Source: Parasedimentitalea marina (lineage in GTDB: Bacteria > Pseudomonadota > Alphaproteobacteria > Rhodobacterales > Rhodobacteraceae). From it: a DNA stretch of 64,000 bases. Positions 1 through 8,460 of the stretch are shown one piece after another. The notes under the pieces are model-generated. The model was not told the origin of the DNA and ran no database searches. It was given only the letters and a program-made list of their open reading frames with translations. The stretch is taken from contig NZ_CP033219.1 in the NCBI RefSeq assembly GCF_004006175.1, positions 806,001 to 870,000 of the forward strand, given 5' to 3'. Each line of letters opens with the position of its first letter. Positions within the stretch are counted from its first letter, which is position 1. Made by a program: the position numbers and the translations under genes.

Positions 1-129
1 GGAGCTGCAAAAGTCGCAGGCTCCCCCGGTGGTGAGAAAAATTACGTGTTTGACCGTCAAGATGCCTCACATGCAGAGCAAGAAACAGCGCGCGAGATTG
101 TCATAGAGGCACTCAAGAAAATTCGTTAG
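1..129 (+). CDS. 3' end of an unidentified gene (partial)
   Basis: An open frame runs from the first base of the window to a TAG stop at 127-129, giving the last 42 residues of a protein. The tail is charged and probably helical, ending in EIVIEALKKIR. I do not recognise the family from this fragment. It lies on the same strand as the polysaccharide lyase gene but 268 bases upstream, so it need not belong with it. The 130-397 gap shows no obvious gene. Confidence 0.45.
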   Translation, partial: GAAKVAGSPGGEKNYVFDRQDASHAEQETAREIVIEALKKIR

Positions 130-397
130 ATTGGCCATCATTGCAGCAAGTCAACCGGAAATCACCGCTGGATTTAGTGGTGTTTAGAAGTCGCGTTTTC
201 TTGACATGATATCTAAGAATATGTGCTGGCGTGTTCCATCCTGTTGTAACCCTAACAATGATAGCCAAGCGGAACACAGGCATCCTTCCAATTACCTTCC
301 CTACCCAGCTAGTAAATTAATTTTTCCCTGCTGTATTCCATAAATGAGCTTTCTGGAGATCCCAATTTGAAAACGACCACCCACCCACTCAATCTCT

Positions 398-1306
398 ATG
401 CTAATCTGCTTACTGTATTTATGCGGGACTGCTAATACTATCAGCGCTCAATCGCTCGGCAAACCAATCTACAAAACGACCCGAATTGAGAATGAAGTGG
501 GTGCAAACCGCAACTATGGCTTTGCTCGCATCCGCAACCACGCCCGCTTAGGGCGCCGGGCACAACGCTTCGAACTCCGCCATGGTGATTGTGGTGGGAA
601 CAAGTACTGGAGTGACTGTAGCAACGACAGACAGCGTGTGGAACGCAAGGAAGATCCCAAAAATCGCATTCAACGGGTTGGTGATCAGGTTTGGTATGGT
701 TGGTCGTTTTATCTACCATCAAACTTCCGGGACATTGGGCCAGCGAACACAACCCTAGGTCAGATGAAAATGCGGGGTTGGCGGACACCGCTTTGGCATT
801 TCAACATGCGCGATGGAAGCGCGATGATGTGGTTTGGATCAGAGGGTGGCTGCACTGTGGCTCGCATCGCGAAACTGCGTGGGCAGTGGTTGGATGTCAC
901 CATATTTGCAGATTACAGCCTGTCACCAAAGGGGCCAAGTTTCATCATGTATCTCAATGGGCAGCAGGTGTGTTCTAGACGAAAGCCCATGGTGACGCAG
1001 AAGATGGTGAATGAGAGTGAAGGTGAACTTTATCTCAAATATGGCATTTACAACAGTTATGTCAGTCGATGGCTGAGTCAGCACAAGACGCAGGCAGTAG
1101 CGGCCCAGCCGTTCACTGACGCTTACCAAGTCAGTACTGGTGGCAGCAAAGCATCGCGCAGCGCAACTGCTGCTCCGTTCAATTATGACTGGGGCGTTCA
1201 GCTACCGGCACAAATCGTGTTCTATGATGAAATGCGGTACGGGAACAGTCGTGAACAAGTGGACGTGCGCATAATTGAGGCTGTCGGTGGCAAGCCAGTA
1301 GATTAA
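398..1306 (+). CDS. Secreted polysaccharide lyase (heparin lyase I-like family)
   Basis: A 302-residue exported protein. Residues 1-17 are a short hydrophobic leader ending at a plausible signal cleavage after ISA. The rest matches the single-domain polysaccharide lyase fold (Pfam Polysacc_lyase, jelly-roll): LRHGDCGGNKYWSDCSNDRQ at about 60-79, then WYGWSFYLPSNF, LWHFNMRDG and GQWLDVTIFADYS, the usual order of conserved strands in this family. Family members cut uronic-acid-containing polysaccharides by beta-elimination; the substrate here cannot be read from sequence. The protein probably acts in the periplasm or outside the cell. It stands alone in AT-richer accessory DNA, 6 kb from an exopolysaccharide synthesis cluster, so a role in turning over the cell's own or foreign polysaccharide is possible but unproven. 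Confidence 0.8.
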   Translation: MLICLLYLCGTANTISAQSLGKPIYKTTRIENEVGANRNYGFARIRNHARLGRRAQRFELRHGDCGGNKYWSDCSNDRQRVERKEDPKNRIQRVGDQVWYGWSFYLPSNFRDIGPANTTLGQMKMRGWRTPLWHFNMRDGSAMMWFGSEGGCTVARIAKLRGQWLDVTIFADYSLSPKGPSFIMYLNGQQVCSRRKPMVTQKMVNESEGELYLKYGIYNSYVSRWLSQHKTQAVAAQPFTDAYQVSTGGSKASRSATAAPFNYDWGVQLPAQIVFYDEMRYGNSREQVDVRIIEAVGGKPVD

Positions 1307-1469
1307 CGGCAAGGTTGCGCCCACAGCCGAAATCGATGTCGAGCTACATGATTGTGAACTAGTCCAAGCAGGATGGGGACTAATACTGGATCTAATACTC
1401 TCATTAGCAGACTCCATTTATTTTTCATTACACCTTGGAATGTTTTGCAAAGTAACCATCATTTCTTCA

Positions 1470-2159
1470 ATGAGATTTGCACTGTTAGATAATCAACGTA
1501 TCGAAGCAACGCCAAGAGCTGTTGGCTCTTGCCCTAGTTGCAAGGCTGATATGGTAGCTCGCTGTGGAACTAAAAAGAATTGGCATTGGGCACATAGGGG
1601 GCGGCGACACTGTGATCATTGGTGGGAAAACGAGACCGAATGGCATCGGACTTGGAAAAACCAATTTTCTTCAGACTGGCAAGAAGTGTCTGCCCGTGAC
1701 GAGACAGGCGAACTGCACATTGCTGACATCAAGACACCGAATGGCCTTACAATCGAATTCCAACATTCCGCTATCAAACTGGGCGAGGTGGTAAAACGCA
1801 CCAATTTCTATGGTCAAGTGATATGGATCATTGATGCCACACGCCGCCCTACAGATGCTATTCAGTACGAACGCATGCTTGAAGATAACTACCCGGAACG
1901 GTTCGATGGGGTAGATATTTACACCGTATACTACGAAGAAACTCGGCTTCTTAAAGAATGGGGAGCACTGGGTGTGATTGTTGGATTTGACTATGGCGGC
2001 GATAATCTATGTTTGCTCACAGCCGCCCAAGGTTACAGTAGATACCTGTTTGATTTCCCTAAAGCTGAGTTTGTTCGACGGGTAATCGAGGGCAAACCCT
2101 TACCCGTTGTCCAGTTCGCGAAGCCGGTTCAGCGCCGCTATCGCCGCCGCAGACTGTAG
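1470..2159 (+). CDS. CoiA-like nuclease-domain protein
   Basis: A protein of 229 residues from the internal ATG at 1470; an in-frame ATG at 1440 adds ten residues with no family resemblance. An N-terminal zinc-knuckle-like segment (CPSC, then HWAH and a further Cys) is followed by a PD-(D/E)xK-like nuclease core: HIADIKTP, then TIEFQHS, giving the D...ExQ pattern. This is the layout of the competence protein CoiA family. The C-terminus is very basic (RRYRRRRL). CoiA is linked to recombination during DNA uptake in Firmicutes, but proteobacterial homologues are often found alone in accessory regions and may act on foreign DNA. No competence genes are adjacent. The family assignment is fairly firm; the role is inference. 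Confidence 0.7.
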   Translation: MRFALLDNQRIEATPRAVGSCPSCKADMVARCGTKKNWHWAHRGRRHCDHWWENETEWHRTWKNQFSSDWQEVSARDETGELHIADIKTPNGLTIEFQHSAIKLGEVVKRTNFYGQVIWIIDATRRPTDAIQYERMLEDNYPERFDGVDIYTVYYEETRLLKEWGALGVIVGFDYGGDNLCLLTAAQGYSRYLFDFPKAEFVRRVIEGKPLPVVQFAKPVQRRYRRRRL

Positions 2160-2737
2160 CAAGTAAGTACGTCCAGCCCGACCGCTAGGCGGCACATAGG
2201 CACGTCTTGTGGTCGTTGTGAGCGGCTCTATGGGCGTCCGATAAAACCTAGTTGAATTCCGGCCTATCAACCTCGGTAGATGCTTCCTCATGGAAGAAGC
2301 TGTTGCATCCCATTTCGTCAAAAAATCTTGACCTGACCTTACCATCATACAACTGAAGAGTTGTGTGTTTGCGCTGACACGAACGCAACCCCACTTTCCC
2401 AAACTCCTTCAGTATCGCAAACGATGTGATGCAGTGATACAGTATCAATAGGTTGATTTGCCCCACTTATGGTACCAACTAACCGTGAGTGTCCAAGTAT
2501 CAATACGCTCGCCCCATGTGAGACCATTGGTTCTCAAATCTCATGCCCAGCAGGCGAACGATCAAATTAGTTCTGAGACCGGCTTTCGAGAACCAACGCA
2601 GGACCAATCGCCAGCCTATGCTCATCACCTGTGATCCCCTAGAAACGACCGTTTTGACGTGACTAGGAGGAGGTTAGAAAAAACTGGACAATCCTTCGAT
2701 ATCGAGCATTCTTCCGAAGCACAGTAGGGAGAGTTGA
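2160..2737. other. Intergenic gap, 578 bases
   Basis: No convincing gene is seen. Short minus-strand open frames between 2100 and 2527 overlap one another, lack ribosome-binding sites and resemble nothing known. The only clear signal is the ribosome-binding site GGGAGAG just before the ATG at 2738. Confidence 0.5.
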
Positions 2738-4894
2738 ATGAGTGGCACTTATGTAGAGCTTGCCGAAGAGTGCATTAAGCAACAGAGAAAGTCCTATCTG
2801 TTAAGAAAGGCGCATCCAGACCACGGGGAACCAATACGAAGCGCCATCGCACTCACTAAGTCCGATCAAGACTTTAACGACATCACCCAATATGTTTTCG
2901 GACATCACGAGCTAAGCGACTTTCGTCCGATTAGATCCGATAATGTCGATGTTAACAACGAATTGGCAGTATCGAAGTATTTTCATTCTTACCACTTTCG
3001 CGATGTTACGCTGCATCAAGGTGCGCGTGATACCAATCCTCCGCTGAGCGACGATGAAATCTTTGATCTATTTACTGATGCAACCTGGGGGCAAGGGAAC
3101 AACCCAGTCAGGTTTTTTGTCGGAGGCATTGGTTCAGGAAAAACGACCTATCTTTGCAACTATGTCTACAACAGGTTTGGACAGTTTACACATAAGAGGG
3201 TCATTCCCGTTCGCGTGAATTTAGATGTTGAGGATGATCACAGTGCACGAAGCTTATCAGAGAACCTGCGCGTTATTATCAACACTACAATCACCCAACT
3301 TGAGATAAATAAACATATTACCGCCTCACAAGCGTCCGCCTTAAAGCGGGAGTGTCGAATACCAAAGGACGCGGACGAAAAAGAACTCGATATTATCCTG
3401 AGTCACTTACTTGAGACTCTTCACGCAAGGCACTCGTATCGGGCAACGTATATAATTGATAATATTGACTTTCTTTACCATCTTGGTGATCGTGGATTTT
3501 TCTCAAAGACGGTTCATGAAGACCAGGACACGGCATACTCTGCAATACTCGACCTAATCAGCTTCTTTTGGCGTAAAAAAGGGGAGTTCCGAACTGCAAG
3601 CCTTGGGATAAACATCATATTTTCTGTTCGAAAGGATACGCTGGAATTTATTAGATCACGACAGAAGGAGGTGCCAATTCCAGGGATGGATGGGCTTTCT
3701 TTTTGCATTGAGGGGTCAGATAAAGCGGTGGCGCTGGAGATCATTGAGTCTCGCTTTGAGATGCTGAGCGAATTGATCGAAAAAGTCCCTGAACAAGGAA
3801 AACGGCTTCAGTTCCTTAACACCGCGAGAACGCTCAGGGATGCCTACCGTAAGCCGACGACCGCCGGATTGATACTTTTTGATGATCTATGGAGATTGTG
3901 TCGTCGAGGCTTGCGAGACATTATTGACCAGATGGCCGATTACTCTTGGCTTGAATTTCATGATGAACGTAGACAATCCGCTACGTTGCGTTTCGCAACG
4001 CAATACTACCCCTCTATTATTGCGTATGGCACTGATGGTTGTCGTCGCTACACTCAATTTTCGGGTAACCTGCCGAACCTGTTCCTGATCAATGCATCTG
4101 TTGATAACAATGAATACGCAGTGGACCCCAACTTTAAATCAAAACACTTTTACACACTGTGGTTAAAGTGGATGATGCTCTCATATGTCCAGGCTCGACA
4201 GGACGAAACCACGACTAGCGACGAATTGATTGCAGCAATGTGTGGCGGCAATGGTCGAGCATATTCGGAGAATTTGGTGAGATATGTTCTAGGAGCACTG
4301 ACCGAAACCCCGTCATCTGAACTCATTGAGGTTGATATTGGCGCCGATGGTGATGGAGGTAGAACTGGATTTGTACGTGATATGAGCCTCACAAGGCGTG
4401 GGGAATACCTACTGTCTGATTTCTCCAAAACGTTTTCATACTTTCAAATGGTTGTGGATGACTGGCGGTTGCTTCTGCCTAGGGAACTGAAGAAAGATTT
4501 TGGGTACCTAGACCCTGACTATAGTTATTTGGTTGCACCCGATGAAGAATACGGCTCAAAGGTCCGCACCGTAGTTGAGCGGAAAGGTCAGCAGTCACTG
4601 AAGCTTGCAATCCTCTTGGATGAGTGCCTTGGCTATGAGAGAGGCCTTTACCCTAACGTATTCTCCAGGCTGGAACATGCCGGTGTTGATTGTGGCGACG
4701 GGGTTGGGTATTTCGCCCCACTCCAGAAAGATGTTTTACGCGCTGGTCGCGCCGTAAGAGCGGATATTTCGAACTTTTCAACAGACGCGGAGTGGTATTC
4801 TGACTTCAGAGAAACCTGCCGCAGATGTTTGGATGAGATATTTGAAACACCTCTAGCCCTTCATGAGTTATTCTATGATGAGAGCATCGTTTAA
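2738..4894 (+). CDS. P-loop ATPase (AAA+/STAND-like), putative defence or signalling NTPase
   Basis: A 718-residue soluble protein with one NTPase core. Walker A is GGIGSGKTT at 129-137, Walker B is ATYIIDNIDF at 236-245, and GINIIFSVRKD at about 290-300 fits a sensor-1 strand with Arg. Residues 1-110 form an alpha/beta N-terminal region with no known motif. After the core, about 460-560 looks like a winged-helix segment (charged helices, then LTRRGEYLLSDF), as in ORC/STAND ATPases. The last 150 residues are helical and acidic. No membrane segment is seen. Its end overlaps the next gene, which encodes a small membrane protein, by 32 bases, so the two are translationally coupled. The start has a good ribosome-binding site (GGGAGAG). 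I cannot place it in a named family; an ATPase sensing something and acting with a membrane partner is inference. Confidence 0.6.
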   Translation: MSGTYVELAEECIKQQRKSYLLRKAHPDHGEPIRSAIALTKSDQDFNDITQYVFGHHELSDFRPIRSDNVDVNNELAVSKYFHSYHFRDVTLHQGARDTNPPLSDDEIFDLFTDATWGQGNNPVRFFVGGIGSGKTTYLCNYVYNRFGQFTHKRVIPVRVNLDVEDDHSARSLSENLRVIINTTITQLEINKHITASQASALKRECRIPKDADEKELDIILSHLLETLHARHSYRATYIIDNIDFLYHLGDRGFFSKTVHEDQDTAYSAILDLISFFWRKKGEFRTASLGINIIFSVRKDTLEFIRSRQKEVPIPGMDGLSFCIEGSDKAVALEIIESRFEMLSELIEKVPEQGKRLQFLNTARTLRDAYRKPTTAGLILFDDLWRLCRRGLRDIIDQMADYSWLEFHDERRQSATLRFATQYYPSIIAYGTDGCRRYTQFSGNLPNLFLINASVDNNEYAVDPNFKSKHFYTLWLKWMMLSYVQARQDETTTSDELIAAMCGGNGRAYSENLVRYVLGALTETPSSELIEVDIGADGDGGRTGFVRDMSLTRRGEYLLSDFSKTFSYFQMVVDDWRLLLPRELKKDFGYLDPDYSYLVAPDEEYGSKVRTVVERKGQQSLKLAILLDECLGYERGLYPNVFSRLEHAGVDCGDGVGYFAPLQKDVLRAGRAVRADISNFSTDAEWYSDFRETCRRCLDEIFETPLALHELFYDESIV

Positions 4895-5522
4895 GACCCT
4901 ATGTTTACTTTTCTTTGGCTTGGCTTTTGGGACTTCTTTGGGCGCTCAGGTGGCGCTACCTCGAACAGGTGAAGTTGGCTTTGTCCGCATTTGCAACACT
5001 TCCGATGAGATCGCTGGCCTAGAACTCATCACGGCTGATCACACCCAAACAGTAGCCGAAGTCGCTAGTGGCACGTGTTACAGCGGCCAGTTTGATAAAG
5101 ATGAACTGCGGCATAGCACCTTTGTTTTACGAGGCCCCGCAATCTTGGAGGTAGTGGAGGCTCCGCCTGCTGAAGAGAAAGCGGGTATCGACTGGGAAAA
5201 AATTCTCTACCTTTTTGTCGGTGCAGTCATAGGTGCGATATCGGGTCTGATGAGGTGGGTAGTTAGCCCTCTGGTTGCGCATTTTTCTAGTAAATCATTG
5301 GTTTTTGGGTTCAGAAACCGTTTTTTGTTGGACCTGAAATCGGCTGGTATAAGGATTCAGATGCATCCCGATATCACTAAGCTACTTTCAGGAGAGAACC
5401 ACGGTTTTGTAGGTGGCAAGGTATTGTCAGAGGCTCAACTTCTGGACAGCATACACAAACAAGTTTCATCTGGGGAGATTTCGAATATTGAAGCGATTAA
5501 AGCTCTTGGTGGTAAGGTTTAA
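4863..5522 (+). CDS. Small membrane protein coupled to the upstream ATPase
   Basis: A 219-residue protein of no recognised family. Residues 1-28 are a signal peptide or first membrane helix (LCLLFFGLAFGTSLGAQ). Residues 30-108 form a likely periplasmic beta-rich domain with only two cysteines (44 and 72), which could form a disulphide. Residues 112-136 are a clear membrane helix. The last 80 residues are cytoplasmic and basic to neutral. Start codons at 4863, 4875 and 4878 are all possible. It overlaps the ATPase gene by 32 bases, so the products are probably made in a fixed ratio and work together. An envelope-anchored partner or effector for the ATPase is plausible; nothing in the sequence shows an enzymatic motif. 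Confidence 0.6.
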   Translation: MSYSMMRASFKTLCLLFFGLAFGTSLGAQVALPRTGEVGFVRICNTSDEIAGLELITADHTQTVAEVASGTCYSGQFDKDELRHSTFVLRGPAILEVVEAPPAEEKAGIDWEKILYLFVGAVIGAISGLMRWVVSPLVAHFSSKSLVFGFRNRFLLDLKSAGIRIQMHPDITKLLSGENHGFVGGKVLSEAQLLDSIHKQVSSGEISNIEAIKALGGKV

Positions 5523-6423
5523 TACTCGTTGCCGCTGCTTTGTAACGGCATCTTGCACTCGTTTGCTGCACCTTCATTATCACTTGGTGTGATCTTAGGG
5601 CACCTGATTGTTGTAACTTACATGTAAGCAGAGCAGTTAGGGCTTCAGGAGACGCGGACCTTCTAAACCCATTCTTTTGCTTAATTGACTCACGTTTCGG
5701 TCTAGGCGCTCGTTGGAATGCAAATCCCTCCAAGTCCCAAACACAACAGAGCGCGACCCATTCAAAAGCCTGAAATCAGTCTAGCTAATCAGCAATGCGA
5801 CAGTTCAACGGATCGACTTTGCAGACTGAAAGAAAAGTTCGAATGCTTATTGAGTATTCGAACTTAAAATCTCGATATACATGGAGCAAATTGCTACAAT
5901 ATAGTGCTACGCCTTGTCAGACAATGCAGCATTAACTCGTTATAAAATATCACAGAATTGAGACCAGGGTAATATCCCTTCGTCTCCGCCATCAACCCAA
6001 AATTATCAATGATTGCTTGTTGTTAAAGCATACAAGGGTTTTTGGCGGATTGTCCTGCCACAGTAACCGCATGCCGCCACGAGTTTCAGTTCCCAAGATC
6101 TTCTTACGTGGAAACCGTTAGTGCCGTCGCGTGCATGTGCTTACACACATGCACGTTGGGCTGGGCAAGATGGAATACTGGGCATCACTGGGGACGTCAG
6201 GCCTCGGATCTCGGTGAAGCCATAAGGCTTGCATGAGTAGCTACAGAGCAAAAACGACAAGTCATATCCGCCGCACTTCATCGCCTTGAGGGCATTGCAA
6301 CAACAGTACCTTCAAGGCCTACCACTACGGATCGCGAGTACAAGCGGGTTATGATGGCAGCATTGGAGTGCGACAAGCGCTGGATCAAGATCCGAGTCGT
6401 TCAGACTACCGGCTGTTTTTAAA
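5523..6423. other. Non-coding or decayed stretch, about 900 bases
   Basis: There is no firm gene. A tRNA-like 3' end lies at 5965-5991. From 6042 an open frame of 64 codons runs to a TGA at 6234-6236 and continues in the same frame for 60 further codons to a TAA at 6417-6419. The second half has protein-like composition (DREYKRVMMAALECDKRWIK) but lacks a good start, so this could be the remains of a single gene broken by a stop. No family is recognised. Confidence 0.4.
5965..5991 (+). repeat. Possible tRNA 3'-end remnant (attachment-site-like)
   Basis: CAGGG, then a six-base loop, then CCCTTCGTCTCCGCCA reads like the T-arm, acceptor strand and CCA end of a bacterial tRNA, probably of the serine type, but no 5' part of a tRNA is present upstream and the T-loop is degenerate. 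Such lone 3' ends are typical leftovers of integration by tyrosine integrases into tRNA genes. It sits directly after the ATPase/membrane-protein pair. Confidence 0.35.
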
Positions 6424-6645
6424 CTACAATTTGGGGGTTCGATGCGAAGGACGAGTAAACGTTGAGGATGAGCATTGTTTTACCCGATCCCAATTTTTGG
6501 ACGTAATGTAGAGCGCGCCACGGTGAAAAATGGCGTCCTCATCTGTTACGACGGTCAGGCTTTTGCCAGAAATTGAATCCTGTATTGTCGTGCCATTTTC
6601 AACAATTTCTATTTTTGCAGCACCAAATTGCTTCATCTCAGGCAT
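6424..6645 (-). CDS. Small hypothetical protein downstream of the RTX gene
   Basis: An open frame of 73 codons, 32 bases downstream of the RTX gene stop and on the same strand, with a possible ribosome-binding site (AAGGA) close to the ATG. The product is hydrophilic with no signal peptide, membrane segment or recognised motif; residues 8-50 look like alternating beta strands. It could be co-transcribed with the RTX gene. The small size and the tight spacing of the ribosome-binding site leave doubt that it is translated. Confidence 0.35.
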   Translation of the reverse strand: MPEMKQFGAAKIEIVENGTTIQDSISGKSLTVVTDEDAIFHRGALYITSKNWDRVKQCSSSTFTRPSHRTPKL

Positions 6646-6677
6646 TGTCCTTGCTGGGGTAAGTTCACGATATTTGT

Positions 6678-7616
6678 TTAAGTGTATGCGGGCGCAATTG
6701 GGGATGCGACGAGGGTCACATGCGTGCTCAGATCAAAATCAGAGCCTACATTTTGCAACATCATGACTGATGTGCCGTCGGCAAAGATTTCCACATTGAC
6801 GGAGCCATCGGAGGCGACAACAGAACTGGTGGTCATCTCGGGTTCTGTGCCGGTTTCGTCGTAACGATAGGCAATCATGTCTTCGCTTGTGTCGAAATCC
6901 GTGACCGTTGTAGCAAAGCCGCTGGTTGACCAGGCACCAGCGACAAACTCGTCACTACCGTCTCCGCCTGTCAGAACGTCAAAAGCTCCGCCTACCAAAG
7001 TGTCTTGGCCTTCACCGCCGTCAAGCTGGTCGCCCATGTAGTCATCAATAATGACGCTGTGTTCGTCACCCAAACTGGTCGTTGCTTGGCCGGAGTTGAA
7101 ATTGTCCAACCACTCTTCCAGAAGCGCGTCGTCGATGCCAAGTGAGGCACCGTTCAAAAGGTCGTCACCGCTACCGCCATTGAGGATGTCTGCACCGTTT
7201 CCGCCATGCAGACCGTCATTCCCAGCGCCACCATCCAGGGTGTCATGGTTGGACTCTCCCTGTAGGAAATCGTCTTCTGAGCCGCCGACCAGAACATCAT
7301 TGCCATACCCGCCCTGAAGCACGTCGTTTCCGGCTCCGCCGTCTAAATTGTCGTCGCCATCTTCACCATCCAGGCCATCACTGCCTGCACCGCCGGACAG
7401 GGTGTCATTACCACCACCACCGTACAGAGTGTCATTTCCTTCGCCCCCTTCGACATCGTCGTCGTCGAGTTGACCAAAGAAGGACATGGAGGTGTCGGTT
7501 CCGGTGTCAGAGGAACCGCCGCCTGTTCCATTCTCTTCGACATTGTCATCGTCATCTGACATCGAAACGATGGCTCCAATGGCAAACGTCATTCCTAGTG
7601 CAGCAAATAGAAGCAT
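6678..7616 (-). CDS. RTX-type calcium-binding repeat protein
   Basis: A 312-residue acidic protein. Residues 1-18 form a hydrophobic leader or membrane anchor (MLLFAALGMTFAIGAIV), followed by an Asp/Gly/Ser linker. Residues 55-160 carry about a dozen nonapeptides of the GGxGxDxLx type (for example GGGGNDTLSGGAGSDGL), which fold into a calcium-binding parallel beta-roll. A second short block lies at about 195-225 (GGEGQDTLVGG). The last 80 residues are beta-rich, as in many Rhodobacterales RTX proteins exported by type I secretion; no secretion ATPase is in the window. The start has the ribosome-binding site AAGGA. CtrA-type TTAA pairs lie immediately upstream. A role at the cell surface or in the biofilm matrix beside the polysaccharide genes is likely but inferred. 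Confidence 0.85.
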   Translation of the reverse strand: MLLFAALGMTFAIGAIVSMSDDDDNVEENGTGGGSSDTGTDTSMSFFGQLDDDDVEGGEGNDTLYGGGGNDTLSGGAGSDGLDGEDGDDNLDGGAGNDVLQGGYGNDVLVGGSEDDFLQGESNHDTLDGGAGNDGLHGGNGADILNGGSGDDLLNGASLGIDDALLEEWLDNFNSGQATTSLGDEHSVIIDDYMGDQLDGGEGQDTLVGGAFDVLTGGDGSDEFVAGAWSTSGFATTVTDFDTSEDMIAYRYDETGTEPEMTTSSVVASDGSVNVEIFADGTSVMMLQNVGSDFDLSTHVTLVASPIAPAYT

Positions 7617-7627
7617 CGATGGAATCC

Positions 7628-7652
7628 TTAAATTATCTTAAGATTGCCTTAA
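7628..7652 (-). promoter_or_regulatory. CtrA-type binding sites before the RTX gene
   Basis: TTAA occurs at 7628-7631, 7638-7641 and 7649-7652. The last two are separated by exactly seven bases, giving the consensus TTAA-N7-TTAA of the alphaproteobacterial cell-cycle regulator CtrA; the first pair has a six-base gap. The cluster lies 12-36 bases upstream of the RTX start codon. Confidence 0.45.
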
Positions 7653-8460
7653 TTTTGCCCTAACCCCACATTGGATCAATGCTCTGATCCCTGAAAAAAT
7701 GCCATTTTTGTCCGGATCTGGTTGACAGTGATGGGGAAACTTTCGGATTGGTTCGAAGTTTTCAAGAATGAGGTGGAAAAGACTATTTCGTACAATTCCG
7801 ACCCCGACCGAGTAGGCTGCCTGTTTCCGGCTATTTGGAAATGGCAAAGTCCCCGGGGGCCCCACTCCCTATCCACGGCTAGGACAGGCATCTCTTAGGT
7901 TACCAACATTTGGCAGAAAGCATCGCCATTTTGACTGGTTGCTTTGATCTTACCACGATTATTTTAGTCTACTTGGGTTCCACCGGAGCCCCACGAATAT
8001 CAATCGATAAACAGTGCACCTGTTAACTAAATATACTGGGCCTTAAGCAGGTGTGATGGCTATGTGTAAGTCTGGCGAGCTCTGTATTGGGAGCAGAAAA
8101 CCCCTAATTTTTGGTGCTGAGATCCATAGAATCTCGGCCCAATGCAGAAACATAAGCGCCGGTTTGGCAACATTATATAGGGCTGCTTGCTACTGTTTCT
8201 CCGCAGCCATTAGTTAACAAGCTATTTTTGCTAAAATTAACGATAAGTTAAGCAATAAATTGACTCAGCCCGTTTCGGCAGGGGAAAATAGCTCAGCAAC
8301 TTCAAAAATTGCTCAAGTCTAGCTGCCCTCTTCAGATGCTCGGGTTCGGGCCGGTTCTCTGCCCTCAACCCAGCTGCTGATTGCTCGTAAAGGAAATTGT
8401 GACGTTGCCCTGGATGACTTTTTTCATTTTGAAAATGTCGAACTTACCGGTTTTCGGTGA
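7653..8460. other. Long divergent intergenic region between the RTX gene and the polysaccharide synthase
   Basis: About 800 bases with no gene seen on either strand. It is expected to hold the promoters of both flanking genes, which point away from each other. Besides the CtrA-type motifs listed separately I see no strong hairpin or repeat. Its length leaves room for a small RNA, but nothing in the sequence demonstrates one. Confidence 0.5.
8237..8251 (+). promoter_or_regulatory. CtrA-type site before the polysaccharide synthase operon
   Basis: TTAACGATAAGTTAA is a perfect TTAA-N7-TTAA motif, about 210-245 bases upstream of the two candidate start codons of the synthase gene, inside an AT-rich stretch that could hold its promoter. 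A further TTAAC lies about 25 bases upstream. Confidence 0.45.

Noticed and set aside
2100..2527. Three minus-strand open frames after the CoiA-like gene
   Set aside because: They overlap one another and the end of the CoiA-like gene, lack ribosome-binding sites and resemble nothing known.
7051..7317. Open frame on the plus strand, rich in Pro, Ser and Arg
   Set aside because: It is the exact opposite strand of the RTX repeat block, and its composition follows from reading GGxGxDxL codons backwards.
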